From Clostridiales bacterium (GTDB taxonomy: Bacteria > Bacillota > Clostridia > Oscillospirales > Oscillospiraceae): DNA of 41,217 nucleotides. A model generated the notes under the pieces. That model was not told the DNA's origin. It was given only the letters and a program-made list of their open reading frames with translations, and did not search any database. Below, piece after piece: positions 32,595-41,217 of the stretch (its first letter is position 1; every line of letters begins with the position of its first letter). Position numbers and translations under genes: made by a program. The stretch spans positions 14,422-55,638 of the forward strand of contig JAAVHT010000040.1 in NCBI GenBank assembly GCA_014799565.1, read 5' to 3'.

Positions 32595-34184
32595 ATGATG
32601 GAGATGGCAAAGACCTGGAGAGATATACCAATTGAGAACATCGGACCGATGCTGCTTGGCTGCAGAGAGCAGCAGAGTTGGAAGAAATGGTGGGGAAATT
32701 TACCTTTATACCCCACGTATAGCCTGCCGGGAGCACGTGCGTTGATGGTTTATTGTGTGGCAGTATGTGTAGCGGCCGGTGAACAGGATAATAGTAACCA
32801 CTTGGGTTGGATGAATGCCGATTATGATGAGATTTTCAAGGATGACGCGCACCCCTCTTACAACTGCAACACGTACTTACAATTTATTGGACCCGAAGAA
32901 TCCACCACCCGCGCTTATGATTGCCGTGACCAGATCGTAAATTTTATCGGGGAATTGCGGGATCGAAAAATTGTGACACTGGGACAGCTGATGGAGTGGC
33001 TGATGGATAAAAACGGTTCTTTGCAAGGCCAGCAGCAGGATTTGAGTCCCGCAAAAGAACAACTGGTAAACAGTCTGAACAACGGCGATTTTTATCAAAT
33101 TTGGTATAGGTGGCAGCTCCGCAAAAAAATTAAAGCCATCTCTGTTGGCGAGGAGGCCCTGGATCATCTGGAACATGGCGCCAAGCAGATCATCTTCAAT
33201 GGCGCGCCCGGCACAGGCAAGTCCCATGTATCCGAGCTGCTGGCCCGGTACCTTGGCGCAATACTGCCCGGAGAGGCCAATCCCTACGTCCGTGTCCAGT
33301 TTCACCCGTCCTATGATTACACGGACTTTGTGGAGGGCCTGCGGCCTGTTCAGATAAATGGCGAAAGCAAGTTTGTCAAGCTGGACGGCCACTTCAAGGC
33401 ATTTTGCCGTCAAGCAGCGGAACAAAACAGGGCAGAAAAGAAGAAAATAGGCGAAGATGCAGAGAAAGAGGAAAAATATCGCAAGTATCTCGATGACAAC
33501 AAGTATTTCTTCCTGATTGACGAGATCAACCGGGCCGACCTGTCCAAGGTATTCGGCGAGCTGATGTACTGTCTGGAGGCGGACAAGCGGGGACCGAAAC
33601 ATACCGTCAAGACACAGTATCAAAATTTGTCTACCTATGGTTTTAACGCTCCGGACGGGTCTAAAGAGCCCCAAAAGCCTAAGATTGCAGCCCCAATCAC
33701 TGATGATGTATTTGAGGATGGTTTCTACATCCCCGAAAACGTCTACATTCTCGGCACGATGAACGATATCGACCGCTCGGTGGAGAGTATGGACTTCGCC
33801 CTGCGGCGGCGCTTTGAGTTTATGGAGCTTAAAGTAGATGGGCGCTCGTTGCAGCGGGCATTTGAGACGATGGGATTGGGAGAAATCGCAGAGGATCTGG
33901 CCAAAAGTGTGAACGCGTTAAATGAAACGATCGAGGAAGACGGGGAAAAATATGGTTTGAACCGGGACTATTTTATCTCCCAGGGACAATTTGCCCACCT
34001 GCCTTCCGAACTTCCTAAGCGCGATGACGAGAAGACGGAGTTAGTTGGAGATCTGGCAAAAATTAAATACTATGTTTGGAAATACCGCATCGAACCGCTG
34101 CTGCGGGAGTACCTGCGGGGTGAGAGTGGTGTCGACGATTTTGTTGGAACCTGCAAAGAAAAATTTTTCTCTCCAGAGGGTTAA
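32595..34184 (+). CDS. mcrB: McrB-type GTPase of a modification-dependent restriction system
   Basis: The protein has 529 residues. The first 190 residues are a specificity region of unknown fold. The AAA+ domain then shows Walker A GAPGTGKS (203-210), Walker B LIDEINRADL (307-316) and the McrB-specific MNDIDRSVESMDFALRRRF (389-407). McrB uses GTP to drive DNA translocation and activates the McrC nuclease when modified DNA is bound. GGAGGGG precedes a tandem ATGATG, so 32595 or 32598 may be used. The mcrC gene starts 15 bases after its stop. Its own promoter allows expression independent of the helicase operon. Confidence 0.92.
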   Translation: MMEMAKTWRDIPIENIGPMLLGCREQQSWKKWWGNLPLYPTYSLPGARALMVYCVAVCVAAGEQDNSNHLGWMNADYDEIFKDDAHPSYNCNTYLQFIGPEESTTRAYDCRDQIVNFIGELRDRKIVTLGQLMEWLMDKNGSLQGQQQDLSPAKEQLVNSLNNGDFYQIWYRWQLRKKIKAISVGEEALDHLEHGAKQIIFNGAPGTGKSHVSELLARYLGAILPGEANPYVRVQFHPSYDYTDFVEGLRPVQINGESKFVKLDGHFKAFCRQAAEQNRAEKKKIGEDAEKEEKYRKYLDDNKYFFLIDEINRADLSKVFGELMYCLEADKRGPKHTVKTQYQNLSTYGFNAPDGSKEPQKPKIAAPITDDVFEDGFYIPENVYILGTMNDIDRSVESMDFALRRRFEFMELKVDGRSLQRAFETMGLGEIAEDLAKSVNALNETIEEDGEKYGLNRDYFISQGQFAHLPSELPKRDDEKTELVGDLAKIKYYVWKYRIEPLLREYLRGESGVDDFVGTCKEKFFSPEG

Positions 34185-34199
34185 ACGGGGTGATGCTCA

Positions 34200-35876
34200 A
34201 TGAGTCCCATTCTGAAGGACAATACTTTGGTCTCTGAAACTGTTGTAGAAACAAAATTCAGGGAACTAGAGAATCTGGACGACTCAAAGAGATTAGAGAA
34301 GTTTAAGGAGCTGAAAGTCTCAAAGGGACTGGAGGAATTTAACAGCTTAAAGAGATTAAAAAAGCAAATAGAGAAAGCCCAGCAATTAAAAAAGTTCACG
34401 GAAGTCAAGAAATTTGAGGCAGAATTTAAGAATGCTTCAAAAGATTTTTTCAAGGAATATTTAGAAGAATTTGAGGAGCGCTGCCGCGCCATACAAGGCT
34501 TGGCCGATGAAGGCCGGTGCAGCCTGATTGATCTGCTGAATAAAACAGAAAGAGATGACCGGGAACGTCCCCAAATATTCAAATATGGCGCCGACGGGAA
34601 ACTGTGCACCGAAAACCTGATCGGCGTGTTTGAGTACAGGACAGAGGCCGGCATAGAAACCGTCATCATCGGCGACCGTTTCGGCCCAAAAAAGGTGGCA
34701 AACGACGGCGTTGAGGGTGAGTTCCTGTCTTTCTTTGCCTGGGCCATGCTGGAGAAGTGCTGGGACGACACCCCACTGTGGATCCTGAAAGAGTCCAGGA
34801 TTAGCGGAGAAACCAATATTTTTGACCGGATTCTGCTGCTCAAGCTGGCGGTTCAGATGGAACAGGCATGGAAAAAAGGGCGGTTTCGGATCTACCGCGC
34901 CTTTTCCTGCTATGACAGCCGAATCCGGGGACAGCTCGACCTGCCCCGGAAGATTCGGATGAGCATGGGCCTGGATGACGGCAAGATGGCCTACCGGGTT
35001 CGGGAGTATAGTGAAGACAATATTTACAACCATCTGTTTTTCCAGGCTTGTCTGGAGGCGGAAAAGCGGCATCCGGAGTGGATGCGGCGTCTGAGGCAGA
35101 GAATACCTGGCTTCCGCCTGGCCCGCCAGGCGTTGGAGCGGCAGAACGCCGGCTGGAGCCGCGGCGATACCCGCTCTTTGCTCGACGGCACAAAGAAAAA
35201 AATCACAAATCCCGTCTATCGGGACTATGAGACGCTGCGGGTCGTTGCCCGGGCAGTCCTGAAGCGGACAAGCCACAGGAGTTATCCCTATGCGGAGAAC
35301 GGCGCATCCTTCGTGACCGGTGTTTTCCTGGACGTCAGCAAGCTGTGGGAGGACTATCTATACAAGGCGGTCATCCATAACTCCTCCTGCCTGGCCCAAA
35401 ATAACGCGGACATCCTGGGCGGGATGCTGAATGTCAGGCCAGACTTCTGGTGGGAAAACAAAAGGCGGGTCCTGGACGCCAAGTACCGTCCGGTCTGGGG
35501 CAGGATCCTGGAAAAAGCTCAGAAGAAAGAGCAGGCCAGTGAGCAAGACCGCAAAAGAATCCGGGACGACGTATATCAGGTCCTCACCTATATGCTGACC
35601 TTGGACTGCACCCACGGGGGCGTAATCTTCCCGGTAAAGCGCAAACGCCCGACGGCGGAACCCTCGGCCGACAAAAAGAACTTCCAGCATAAGGGATTCC
35701 GGGCAGTCAGAAAGGGATCTCCGTCGGTCAGCGGGAATCCAAACCAAAGCTTTGGACTGATCCCTTTCTTCGTTCCCCAGGATGAAAAAATGACCTATAG
35801 AGAATTTTTCAAGGCGATGGAGCTCGAGGCCAATAAGACACATGAAGAGCTGGAAGCATTTTTCGGGACAAATTAA
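34200..35876 (+). CDS. mcrC: McrC-family nuclease with unusual coiled-coil N-terminus
   Basis: The protein has 558 residues. Residues 15-100 are a Lys/Glu-rich coiled coil (LKKQIEKAQQLKKFTEVKKF) with clearly lower GC than the rest. The C-terminal nuclease has the PD-(D/E)xK pattern: Asp415 in VRPDFWW, then Asp426 and Lys428 in LDAKYRPVW. McrC normally starts with a beta-rich domain; that part here is extended by about 100 residues. ATG 34200 has GGGGTGATG upstream. With McrB it should cut DNA that carries a specific base modification; the target is unknown. Confidence 0.9.
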   Translation: MSPILKDNTLVSETVVETKFRELENLDDSKRLEKFKELKVSKGLEEFNSLKRLKKQIEKAQQLKKFTEVKKFEAEFKNASKDFFKEYLEEFEERCRAIQGLADEGRCSLIDLLNKTERDDRERPQIFKYGADGKLCTENLIGVFEYRTEAGIETVIIGDRFGPKKVANDGVEGEFLSFFAWAMLEKCWDDTPLWILKESRISGETNIFDRILLLKLAVQMEQAWKKGRFRIYRAFSCYDSRIRGQLDLPRKIRMSMGLDDGKMAYRVREYSEDNIYNHLFFQACLEAEKRHPEWMRRLRQRIPGFRLARQALERQNAGWSRGDTRSLLDGTKKKITNPVYRDYETLRVVARAVLKRTSHRSYPYAENGASFVTGVFLDVSKLWEDYLYKAVIHNSSCLAQNNADILGGMLNVRPDFWWENKRRVLDAKYRPVWGRILEKAQKKEQASEQDRKRIRDDVYQVLTYMLTLDCTHGGVIFPVKRKRPTAEPSADKKNFQHKGFRAVRKGSPSVSGNPNQSFGLIPFFVPQDEKMTYREFFKAMELEANKTHEELEAFFGTN

Positions 35877-35898
35877 AGTCCCGCTGCACGAACAAGAG

Positions 35899-35937
35899 CC
35901 CAGGATCGGATCCATAGGATCGATCCTGGGTCTTTTT
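35899..35937 (+). terminator. Terminator of mcrBC
   Basis: CCCAGGATCG (35899-35908) pairs with CGATCCTGGG (35921-35930); TCTTTTT follows. Confidence 0.85.
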
Positions 35938-36061
35938 GGCGCCGCTTCAGCCGAGATCAGGGCATCTGGGGTGGTTTTCCGGGCGGCATTTCTGCACCTG
36001 CACGGGCTTCCTTCCCCGGGTGAGCAGCCACGCCTCGTTGTCCGGAAGAAAATTGACTTAA

Positions 36062-36286
36062 ACGTCCAAACGTGGCCCAGCGGCCCAAGCGGCAGACTAT
36101 CTCACCGCCAGACCCAGCACCCAAACATTCTACATCAACGGCCAGCAAGCACCTCTCACCGCCTATCTCATCGGCGGGAGCAACTACGTTCGGCTTCGGG
36201 ACATCGGCCAAGCGGTGGACTTCGGTGTGACCTACGATGCCGCCACCAATAGCGTCTACATCGACGGTACCCAGGAAAGGAGTTAA
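36062..36286 (+). pseudogene. Copper-amine-oxidase-N-like domain fragment
   Basis: The frame reads ADYLTARPSTQTFYING and then NYVRLRDIGQAVDFGVTYD before a stop at 36284-36286. This is the repeat type found at the ends of many clostridial surface proteins (NYVKLRDIGxAVDFGVxYD). A stop at 36059-36061 cuts off the start and no initiation codon with an RBS is present, so this is a decayed tail. Confidence 0.65.
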
Positions 36287-36291
36287 CCTTC

Positions 36292-36870
36292 ATGGCTTTC
36301 ATGGCTAAGAAACGTGCCAACGGCAAAGGAAATATTCGCAAACGAAAGGACGGCCGTTGGGAAGGCCGCTATACCGCCGGCTATAACCCAGATACCGGCA
36401 AGCGCATCATCAAAAATGTCTTGGGCAAAACCCAGGCTGAAGTCAAACAGAAGCTGGCCGCCGCCCAGCAGGAATCCGAAGTGCTGGACGTCAGCCGCAC
36501 TGAGGAATACACAGTGGCCACTTGGCTGAAAAGCTGGTATGAACTCTACGCCAAACCCAATGTCTGACTGGCCACGGCAGACCGATACCGCCTGATGATT
36601 GAACCCTACACCATCCCCCGCATTGGGAAGATCAAGCTGAAAAAGCCGACCTCCCGTGATTTGCAAAAGCTCTGCAAGGATCTGATGGAGCATGGCCGTG
36701 TCAACCAGCGAAGCGGCCACGGCACCCCCCGGTCTCAGCAGCACCACGGTGCGCAGTGTCCACCTCATGCTCCACAGCGCATTTGAACGGGCAGGAAGGT
36801 CAAACTTCCTGCCAATGCTCTTTAACCCTTTCCGCACATTTCGCCGTGTGGGTCGCGGTGTGGGTCAAGT
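36292..36870 (+). pseudogene. Tyrosine integrase pseudogene (N-terminal part)
   Basis: ATG 36292 begins MAFMAKKRANGKG and continues RKRKDGRWEGRYTAGYN, the AP2-type arm-binding N-terminus of Tn916-like integrases. A TGA stop at 36565-36567 interrupts the reading frame, after which the same frame continues into an SAM-like segment (IKLKKPTSRDLQKLCKDL). A second frame carries GLSSTTVRSVHLMLHSAFERA. The catalytic domain with the R-H-R-Y residues is missing. It is therefore dead. AAAGGAG precedes the start. Confidence 0.85.
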
Positions 36871-37015
36871 GCTACACATAGCTTTCCATAGAGGGCAGTG
36901 AACTACAAGCGGCCCCGCCCAGAATTTGCGCCGCTGTAAACAATAAAAAGCTCCCTGCCGCCCATTATTTCGCCAATTCAGCTTCTTCAAAAATACACAC
37001 TTGTTATAAAATCGC

Positions 37016-37053
37016 AAGAGCAAGGCCCTCCAGTTTTGGAGGGCCTTGCTCTT
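37016..37053. terminator. Terminator between the island and gtrA
   Basis: AAGAGCAAGGCCCTCCA (37016-37032) is perfectly complementary to 37037-37053 around a GTTT loop. GCGATTTTAT follows on the minus strand, so it ends the gtrA transcript. From 36871 to 37015 nothing else is seen. Confidence 0.75.
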
Positions 37054-37576
37054 ATGATGCCGCGTCTGCAATATTCTTTTCTCTTGGCATGATCCAGAAC
37101 TTCATGGCCGGGTAGCTCATCGCCACCTGGATCAGGATATTGAGGATGTTTGCCAAAGTAGGCGCGAAGCTGCGGGGTATGCCCCAGCCCACAAACAACG
37201 CCTGACTATAGGCGGGCAGGGCGGCGGAGATGACTACAACCACCACCGCCAGCAGGATGTATTTAGGCGCCGCCTTGGAAAATTGGACGTTAGACTTGAA
37301 CACCAGATTTTTCTGTACAAAGAAATTCACAGTCTGGGCTATGGCCGTAGCCACCAAAAAGCTGAGGAACCCGCACAGCCCCAGATCGCTTCCCACATCG
37401 GTATAGTTGAAGATAAAAAAGCGAAAGGGCCGATCACTGAAGGACGCAAAAACAAAACCGGTACACAGCCACATGACAGCGAAGTTCGTGATGGTGGCGC
37501 AGTTGGACAGGACGTTGAACAGGATGAATTCCCACAGCTCAGGGTGCTCCCGTCTCCAACGCTTGACGGCATTCAT
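37052..37576 (-). CDS. GtrA-family four-helix membrane protein
   Basis: The protein has 174 residues and four membrane segments, at about 16-36 (FILFNVLSNCATITNFAVMW), 66-86, 105-125 and 138-158. The family moves or presents polyprenyl-linked sugars in wall or surface polysaccharide pathways (flippase-like). The ATG 37576 overlaps the TGA of the GH3 gene as ATGA, with GAGGAGG upstream, so translation is coupled. GtrA relics of the same type lie at 9404-9491 and 15186-15311. A role in surface glycan modification next to a glycosidase is inferred. Confidence 0.85.
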   Translation of the reverse strand: MNAVKRWRREHPELWEFILFNVLSNCATITNFAVMWLCTGFVFASFSDRPFRFFIFNYTDVGSDLGLCGFLSFLVATAIAQTVNFFVQKNLVFKSNVQFSKAAPKYILLAVVVVVISAALPAYSQALFVGWGIPRSFAPTLANILNILIQVAMSYPAMKFWIMPREKNIADAAS

Positions 37577-40023
37577 GGGCACTCCTCCTCTTGCGGTTTA
37601 TCCTGTCCCGCCCTGGAAAGCGCGGCGGCAACAGCCTTTTCTGCCTTGTTCTTGCGGAAAAAGGCAGCGGTCAAATGGCCCAAACCCCGGAAAAAGTGGC
37701 CGTTGAATACCTCCAGCAGGGCCTCCGCCATGGCCATATCCACCATGCCGCCCATCATTTTAGCCACCCCGCGAAAGGGCATATTATAGCGAAACAGGGC
37801 ATCCAGGTCTGGCTTTCCGCTGGTCATAGAGCGGTCTACCTGTCCCTTCATCATCCGGTAGACCAGCCGTCCCACCCAGCCTCTGGCGTATTGGAGTTGG
37901 GCAAAGGTGTCATTCAGCCCCAGTGGGGCGGAGCGATCCCATTTCGCGGCGGGGATGGCCCGACCCAGTAAAGTCTCAAATTCACTGTCCGGTACGTCTG
38001 CCACTCTGCCGCTGTCATAGCTGGGCAGGGCGTCATAGGGAGCCGGGGCTTTGATCCCAGCCACTTCCATCTGAGCCGTAAGCCGGATATCCCGGCAGGA
38101 AGCCCCCACGAAAAGCTGATAGCTTCCGCCCTCAACCTCCCAACGATGGATCTTTGCATCGAAATACCGAAACGCCTTGTCATCCAATGGGATGGTCACC
38201 CGCCGGCTCTCCCCCGGCTCCAAATACACCTTGGCAAAGCCCTTCAGCTCTCGAACCGGCCGGAACACCACGCTATCCTCCCGCCCCACGTAGAGCTGGG
38301 CCACCTCCGCCCCTGCCACCGAACCGGTGTTGGACAATGTAAAACTCACCGACCGATCCGTGGCCGTGATATCTGAATAGGAAAAACTGGTGTAGCTCAG
38401 CCCGAAGCCAAAGGGGAAGCGGACGGGAATCTGGGCGGTCTCATAATAGCGGTAGCCCACGAAAAGGCCCTCCCGGTACTCCGCCGTGCGCTCCTTCCCC
38501 GGGAAATACCGGGCACAGGGTGCGTCTCCGCCCGTCAGCGGCCAGCTCTGGGCCAATTTCCCGGATGGGGTGAATTTGCCCGTCAGGGCATCGGCTATCG
38601 CTCCAGCCCCGGCCTGTCCTCCCAAAGAACCGTAGAGCAGGCCCTTGCAAAGGCTGATCCAGGGTGTTTCCATGGGCGCACCCCCAGCCAGCACCACCAC
38701 CACGTTGGGATTGACCGCCGCCACCGCCTCCAGCAGCGCCGTCTGGCTGGGGCGCATGGTCATATCCATACGATCCAGACCCTCGGTCTCCGCCAACTCG
38801 TCCAGCCCCAGGTACACCAACGCCACATCGGCTTGGCCCGCCAGTTCCACCGCCTGCTGCCGCAAGGCGGCATCCTCTCCTCCGTGGCGGCGGAAACCGG
38901 GAGCGTATCCAATCACGTCCAGTCCGCTCTCCCGCAGGCAATCCAGCGGCGTATCCACCTGGGTGGGGTTCACGCTGCTGGATCCGCCGCCCTGAAAACG
39001 GGGCGTCTGGGCAAAGTCCCCGATGACCGCCACCCGTGTACCGGGGGCAAGGGGCAGGACTCGATCCTCGTTTTTCAGCAGCACGATGGTCTCTCTCGCC
39101 GCCCTTCGGGCAAAGGCGTGGTGGGCCTCCCGGTCAAACCCGGCAGTCTCTTTGGCGGGAGAAAGCTCCGTCAAAACGGACAAAAGCTCGCCCACCCGCC
39201 GATCCACCAGCTCCTCCGAGATGCGTCCGGCCCGGACGGCGGCAGCCACCTCCCGGTCGCTGTCCCCGCCAGTGGCGGGCATCTCCAGATGATTCCCGGC
39301 GATGACCCCGGCCACCCGATCGCTGCTCCCGCCCCAGTCGGTGACCACAAAGCCGTCAAAGCCCCATTCGTCCCGCAGGACGTCCTGAAGTAACGACTTA
39401 TTCTCGCTGGCATAGACGCCGTTTACCCGGTTATAGGAGGACATGAGGCACTTTGGCCCACTCTCTTTGACGGCGATCTCAAATCCGGTTAGGTAAAGCT
39501 CCCGCAATGTGCGCTCGTCCACCACGCTGTCTGAGTGCATCCGCAGGGTCTCCTGGCTGTTGGCGGCAAAGTGCTTAGGGCAAGCGGCCACCCCCCGGGA
39601 CTGGATGCCCCGTATGTATGCCGCGGCCAGCTTGCCGGACAGATAGGGATCCTCAGAAAAGTACTCAAAATTCCGCCCGCACAGAGGGGATCGCTGGATA
39701 TTCAACCCCGGAGCCAGCAACACATCCACCCCCAGGGCGGCAGCCTCCGCCCCCAGGTGTTTCCCCACCTCCTCTGCCAGCGCCGTGTCCCAGGAATTGG
39801 CTACAGCGGCGGGGGCGGGGTAGCAGGTGGCGGGAACGCTGGGATTCAGCCCCAGATGATCTGCCGCCCCCTCCTGCCGGCGGATCCCAAGGGGGCCGTC
39901 GGAGAAGAAGCGAGCGGGGATGCCCAGCCGAGGGATGGCCTTGCTGGTGAACTGGGTGCCGCCGCTGAGGAGGGAACACTTTTCTTCCAAGGTCATCCGT
40001 CCGATCAGTGTTTGCAGCTCCAA
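37573..40023 (-). CDS. GH3-family beta-glycosidase
   Basis: The enzyme has 816 residues and no signal peptide. The GH3 N-domain has KHFAANSQE (150-158) and the nucleophile motif FVVTDWGG with Asp229. The alpha/beta C-domain carries VLLKNEDRVLPL and GGSSSVNP, and a fibronectin-type III domain is at about 560-680 (FGLSYTSFSYS; GVSVAGAEVAQLYV-like). A helical C-terminal extension of about 130 residues follows. TTG 40023 has AAAGGAGG nine bases upstream, which is better than the GTG at 40101 that overlaps the upstream gene. It would cleave beta-glucosides or related sugars in the cytosol. It is coupled to GtrA. Confidence 0.9.
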   Translation of the reverse strand: MELQTLIGRMTLEEKCSLLSGGTQFTSKAIPRLGIPARFFSDGPLGIRRQEGAADHLGLNPSVPATCYPAPAAVANSWDTALAEEVGKHLGAEAAALGVDVLLAPGLNIQRSPLCGRNFEYFSEDPYLSGKLAAAYIRGIQSRGVAACPKHFAANSQETLRMHSDSVVDERTLRELYLTGFEIAVKESGPKCLMSSYNRVNGVYASENKSLLQDVLRDEWGFDGFVVTDWGGSSDRVAGVIAGNHLEMPATGGDSDREVAAAVRAGRISEELVDRRVGELLSVLTELSPAKETAGFDREAHHAFARRAARETIVLLKNEDRVLPLAPGTRVAVIGDFAQTPRFQGGGSSSVNPTQVDTPLDCLRESGLDVIGYAPGFRRHGGEDAALRQQAVELAGQADVALVYLGLDELAETEGLDRMDMTMRPSQTALLEAVAAVNPNVVVVLAGGAPMETPWISLCKGLLYGSLGGQAGAGAIADALTGKFTPSGKLAQSWPLTGGDAPCARYFPGKERTAEYREGLFVGYRYYETAQIPVRFPFGFGLSYTSFSYSDITATDRSVSFTLSNTGSVAGAEVAQLYVGREDSVVFRPVRELKGFAKVYLEPGESRRVTIPLDDKAFRYFDAKIHRWEVEGGSYQLFVGASCRDIRLTAQMEVAGIKAPAPYDALPSYDSGRVADVPDSEFETLLGRAIPAAKWDRSAPLGLNDTFAQLQYARGWVGRLVYRMMKGQVDRSMTSGKPDLDALFRYNMPFRGVAKMMGGMVDMAMAEALLEVFNGHFFRGLGHLTAAFFRKNKAEKAVAAALSRAGQDKPQEEECP

Positions 40024-40043
40024 GGTCTGATCCTCCTTTTGCA

Positions 40044-40080
40044 GCCGCGGCCCCCTCCCCTTGGGAGAAGAGGCCGCGGC
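40044..40080 (-). terminator. GC-rich hairpin between the surface protein and GH3 genes
   Basis: GCCGCGGCC (40044-40052) pairs with GGCCGCGGC (40072-40080), with an inner CTCCC/GGGAG stem. The minus strand reads TGCAAAAGGAGG after it, so it may be an mRNA-stabilising stem just before the GH3 ribosome binding site more than a terminator. Confidence 0.5.
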
Positions 40081-40101
40081 GCGCTCGTATGGTGCGGGCA
40101 C

Positions 40102-41217
40102 TCAGCCCACAGAGGTCGTCAGGGTAGAATGATCGTAGCTCATGGTCACAGTGCCGTCGCCGTTGTCCGTCCAGATGCCCCGCATGGAAGAGGGGCCCTG
40201 AGGCGGCATTTCACTGTACTGGTTGAACTGGAAGGTGCCGTCTGGGTACAGCTCCAGCTCAGCATCATCAAAGGACATAAAACCGTTCCACGTCACATTG
40301 AAAGTATAGCTCGATCCGGGATTTGCTGCTATGGGGGTGGTCGTAAAGGTATACGTCGCCGGGGTGCCGAAGGCCAAGACGTGCTGGTCATATTCACAGG
40401 ACTCCGTCAGGCTCACGTTCTTCATCACCTGAGGATAGTTAAAGCTGTCTCTGGCAATGCCATCCGTATAATTATAGTCCACAGACATTACATTATGGCC
40501 CGCAAAAGTAACCGACTCAGCCACGACCGTAACATCAGAATCGGCATTGGTCACATAGCTGCTTGCGTTGTGGCTCACCGCGGAGATGCGATAGGAGGTT
40601 CCCGGGGTCAACGCATCGCTTTTAACGCTGTTATTGTTCGGAGAAAGTGCCTCCAATGCCACCACAACAGAATCGCTGTTGTCTTCTACGTTAGTAAAGG
40701 TTACCTCCACCGTATCTGGGTAAGCCTGATACGTGTAGTCGTTGATGTTTGTCAGCTGAATGTCCACCGTCTGCTCAAACGTGTTCCACAGGTAGTCGAT
40801 GACCGGGGCATCCTGAGCACCGGAACAGGAGAAGTCCGCGGTGGCGGCGGTGGACATGGAGTGCTGCGTGTCGTTCATATTGGGGAAGGCAAACACTTTT
40901 ACCAGATATTCACCATAGCCATACTGCACCAGATCGTCCACATTGCCGCTGTATGTCTCGCTTCCTGTCCCGACAGCGGGGATAGAGTTGCTGGAGAATA
41001 GGAAGGCGTCCTTATCGTCGGTGGCATCGGTGGCACAGAAATACAGCAGATAGTAGTCCGCGTCCGCCACGCCGGTGAAGCAGTAATCCCCGTTTTCACT
41101 CAGTGTGAAGTCGCCGGGGGCAGCCAGGCGGGTGATGTCGCTCTCCTCGCCGGAGTTGGAGCCAGAGGGACGACTGGGGCTGGAAAGCCAGGTGCGCAGC
41201 ACCCCGCCCACTTCCCG
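40102..41217 (-). CDS. Secreted or surface protein with beta-sandwich repeats, C-terminal part
   Basis: The gene enters from the right edge; about 372 codons are present and the real start is outside. The visible part begins with a Ser/Pro/Gly linker (SSPSRPSGSNSGEES), then fibronectin- or Ig-like segments (PGTSYRISAVSHNASSYV; PATYTFTTTPIAANPGSSYTF). It ends with a lipocalin-like or beta-barrel tail (ELYPDGTFQFNQYSEM; IWTDNGDGTVTMSYD). Acidic, Asn/Ser/Thr-rich composition fits an extracellular protein. The stop is next to the GH3 gene on the same strand. The function is unknown; a glycan-binding role is a guess from the neighbour. Confidence 0.65.
   Translation of the reverse strand, partial: REVGGVLRTWLSSPSRPSGSNSGEESDITRLAAPGDFTLSENGDYCFTGVADADYYLLYFCATDATDDKDAFLFSSNSIPAVGTGSETYSGNVDDLVQYGYGEYLVKVFAFPNMNDTQHSMSTAATADFSCSGAQDAPVIDYLWNTFEQTVDIQLTNINDYTYQAYPDTVEVTFTNVEDNSDSVVVALEALSPNNNSVKSDALTPGTSYRISAVSHNASSYVTNADSDVTVVAESVTFAGHNVMSVDYNYTDGIARDSFNYPQVMKNVSLTESCEYDQHVLAFGTPATYTFTTTPIAANPGSSYTFNVTWNGFMSFDDAELELYPDGTFQFNQYSEMPPQGPSSMRGIWTDNGDGTVTMSYDHSTLTTSVG

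Noticed and set aside
1-41217. CRISPR array or rRNA genes
   Set aside because: No regularly spaced direct repeats and no rRNA-like conserved blocks were seen on either strand.

Overview
The window looks like a chromosome segment of a GC-rich, strictly anaerobic gut Clostridium relative, most likely Oscillospiraceae (Flavonifractor/Lawsonibacter/Oscillibacter-like). The reasons are GGAGG-type ribosome binding sites with many TTG and GTG starts, a 2-hydroxyacyl-CoA dehydratase-type operon, a complete sucrose-type PTS with its own HPr and Enzyme I, and VirD4-like, ClpP-like and integrase remnants typical of clostridial accessory DNA. The taxonomic call is an inference; no rRNA gene is present.

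Region 1 (1-9.1 kb) is a redox operon. A TetR-type regulator runs off the left edge. A plus-strand operon (480-5946) encodes a CooC-like ATPase, two unequal subunits of the 2-hydroxyacyl-CoA dehydratase/benzoyl-CoA reductase family, their ATP-driven activator, a 57-residue membrane peptide and a protein that aligns with the middle and A-cluster-start region of acetyl-CoA synthase. A FadR-type GntR regulator (minus) and an Old Yellow Enzyme-family Fe-S flavoprotein (7010-9067) follow. The same 89-bp promoter/operator block, containing a GGTCAGACCA site, precedes both the operon and the flavoprotein, so the two units are probably one regulon for anaerobic reduction of an unknown, probably unsaturated or hydroxylated acid.

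Region 2 (9.1-15.4 kb) holds a minus-strand operon that resembles B. subtilis ydjFGHI-type envelope-stress clusters: an SPFH protein with zinc ribbons, a four-helix membrane protein, a zinc-ribbon protein, a coiled-coil membrane protein and a 57-residue acidic protein. Two decayed pieces of gtrA-like genes flank it, and a frameshifted CAP-domain remnant lies upstream.

Region 3 (15.4-23.5 kb) is a sugar island: LacI repressor, HAD phosphatase, sucrose-type EIIBCA, amylosucrase-like GH13 enzyme, HPr and Enzyme I. Perfect or near-perfect TGAAAT-N2-ATTTCA operators sit at all three promoters. The HPr has Lys where the regulatory Ser46 normally is.

Region 4 (23.7-36.9 kb) is a mobile defence-type island. 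Its left edge carries the 3' half of a tRNA-Thr(GGT), broken exactly at the anticodon loop, which is a classic integrase scar; an integrase pseudogene lies at the right. The cargo is a three-repeat protein divergent from an operon of an unknown 486-residue protein, a ClpP-like protease, a soluble VirD4-like ATPase and a UvrD-type helicase with a RelE/ParE-like N-terminus, followed by McrB and McrC. The ClpP/VirD4/helicase operon is the best candidate for an undescribed system.

Region 5 (37.0-41.2 kb) is on the minus strand: a truncated secreted protein at the right edge, a GH3 glycosidase, and a translationally coupled GtrA-family membrane protein.
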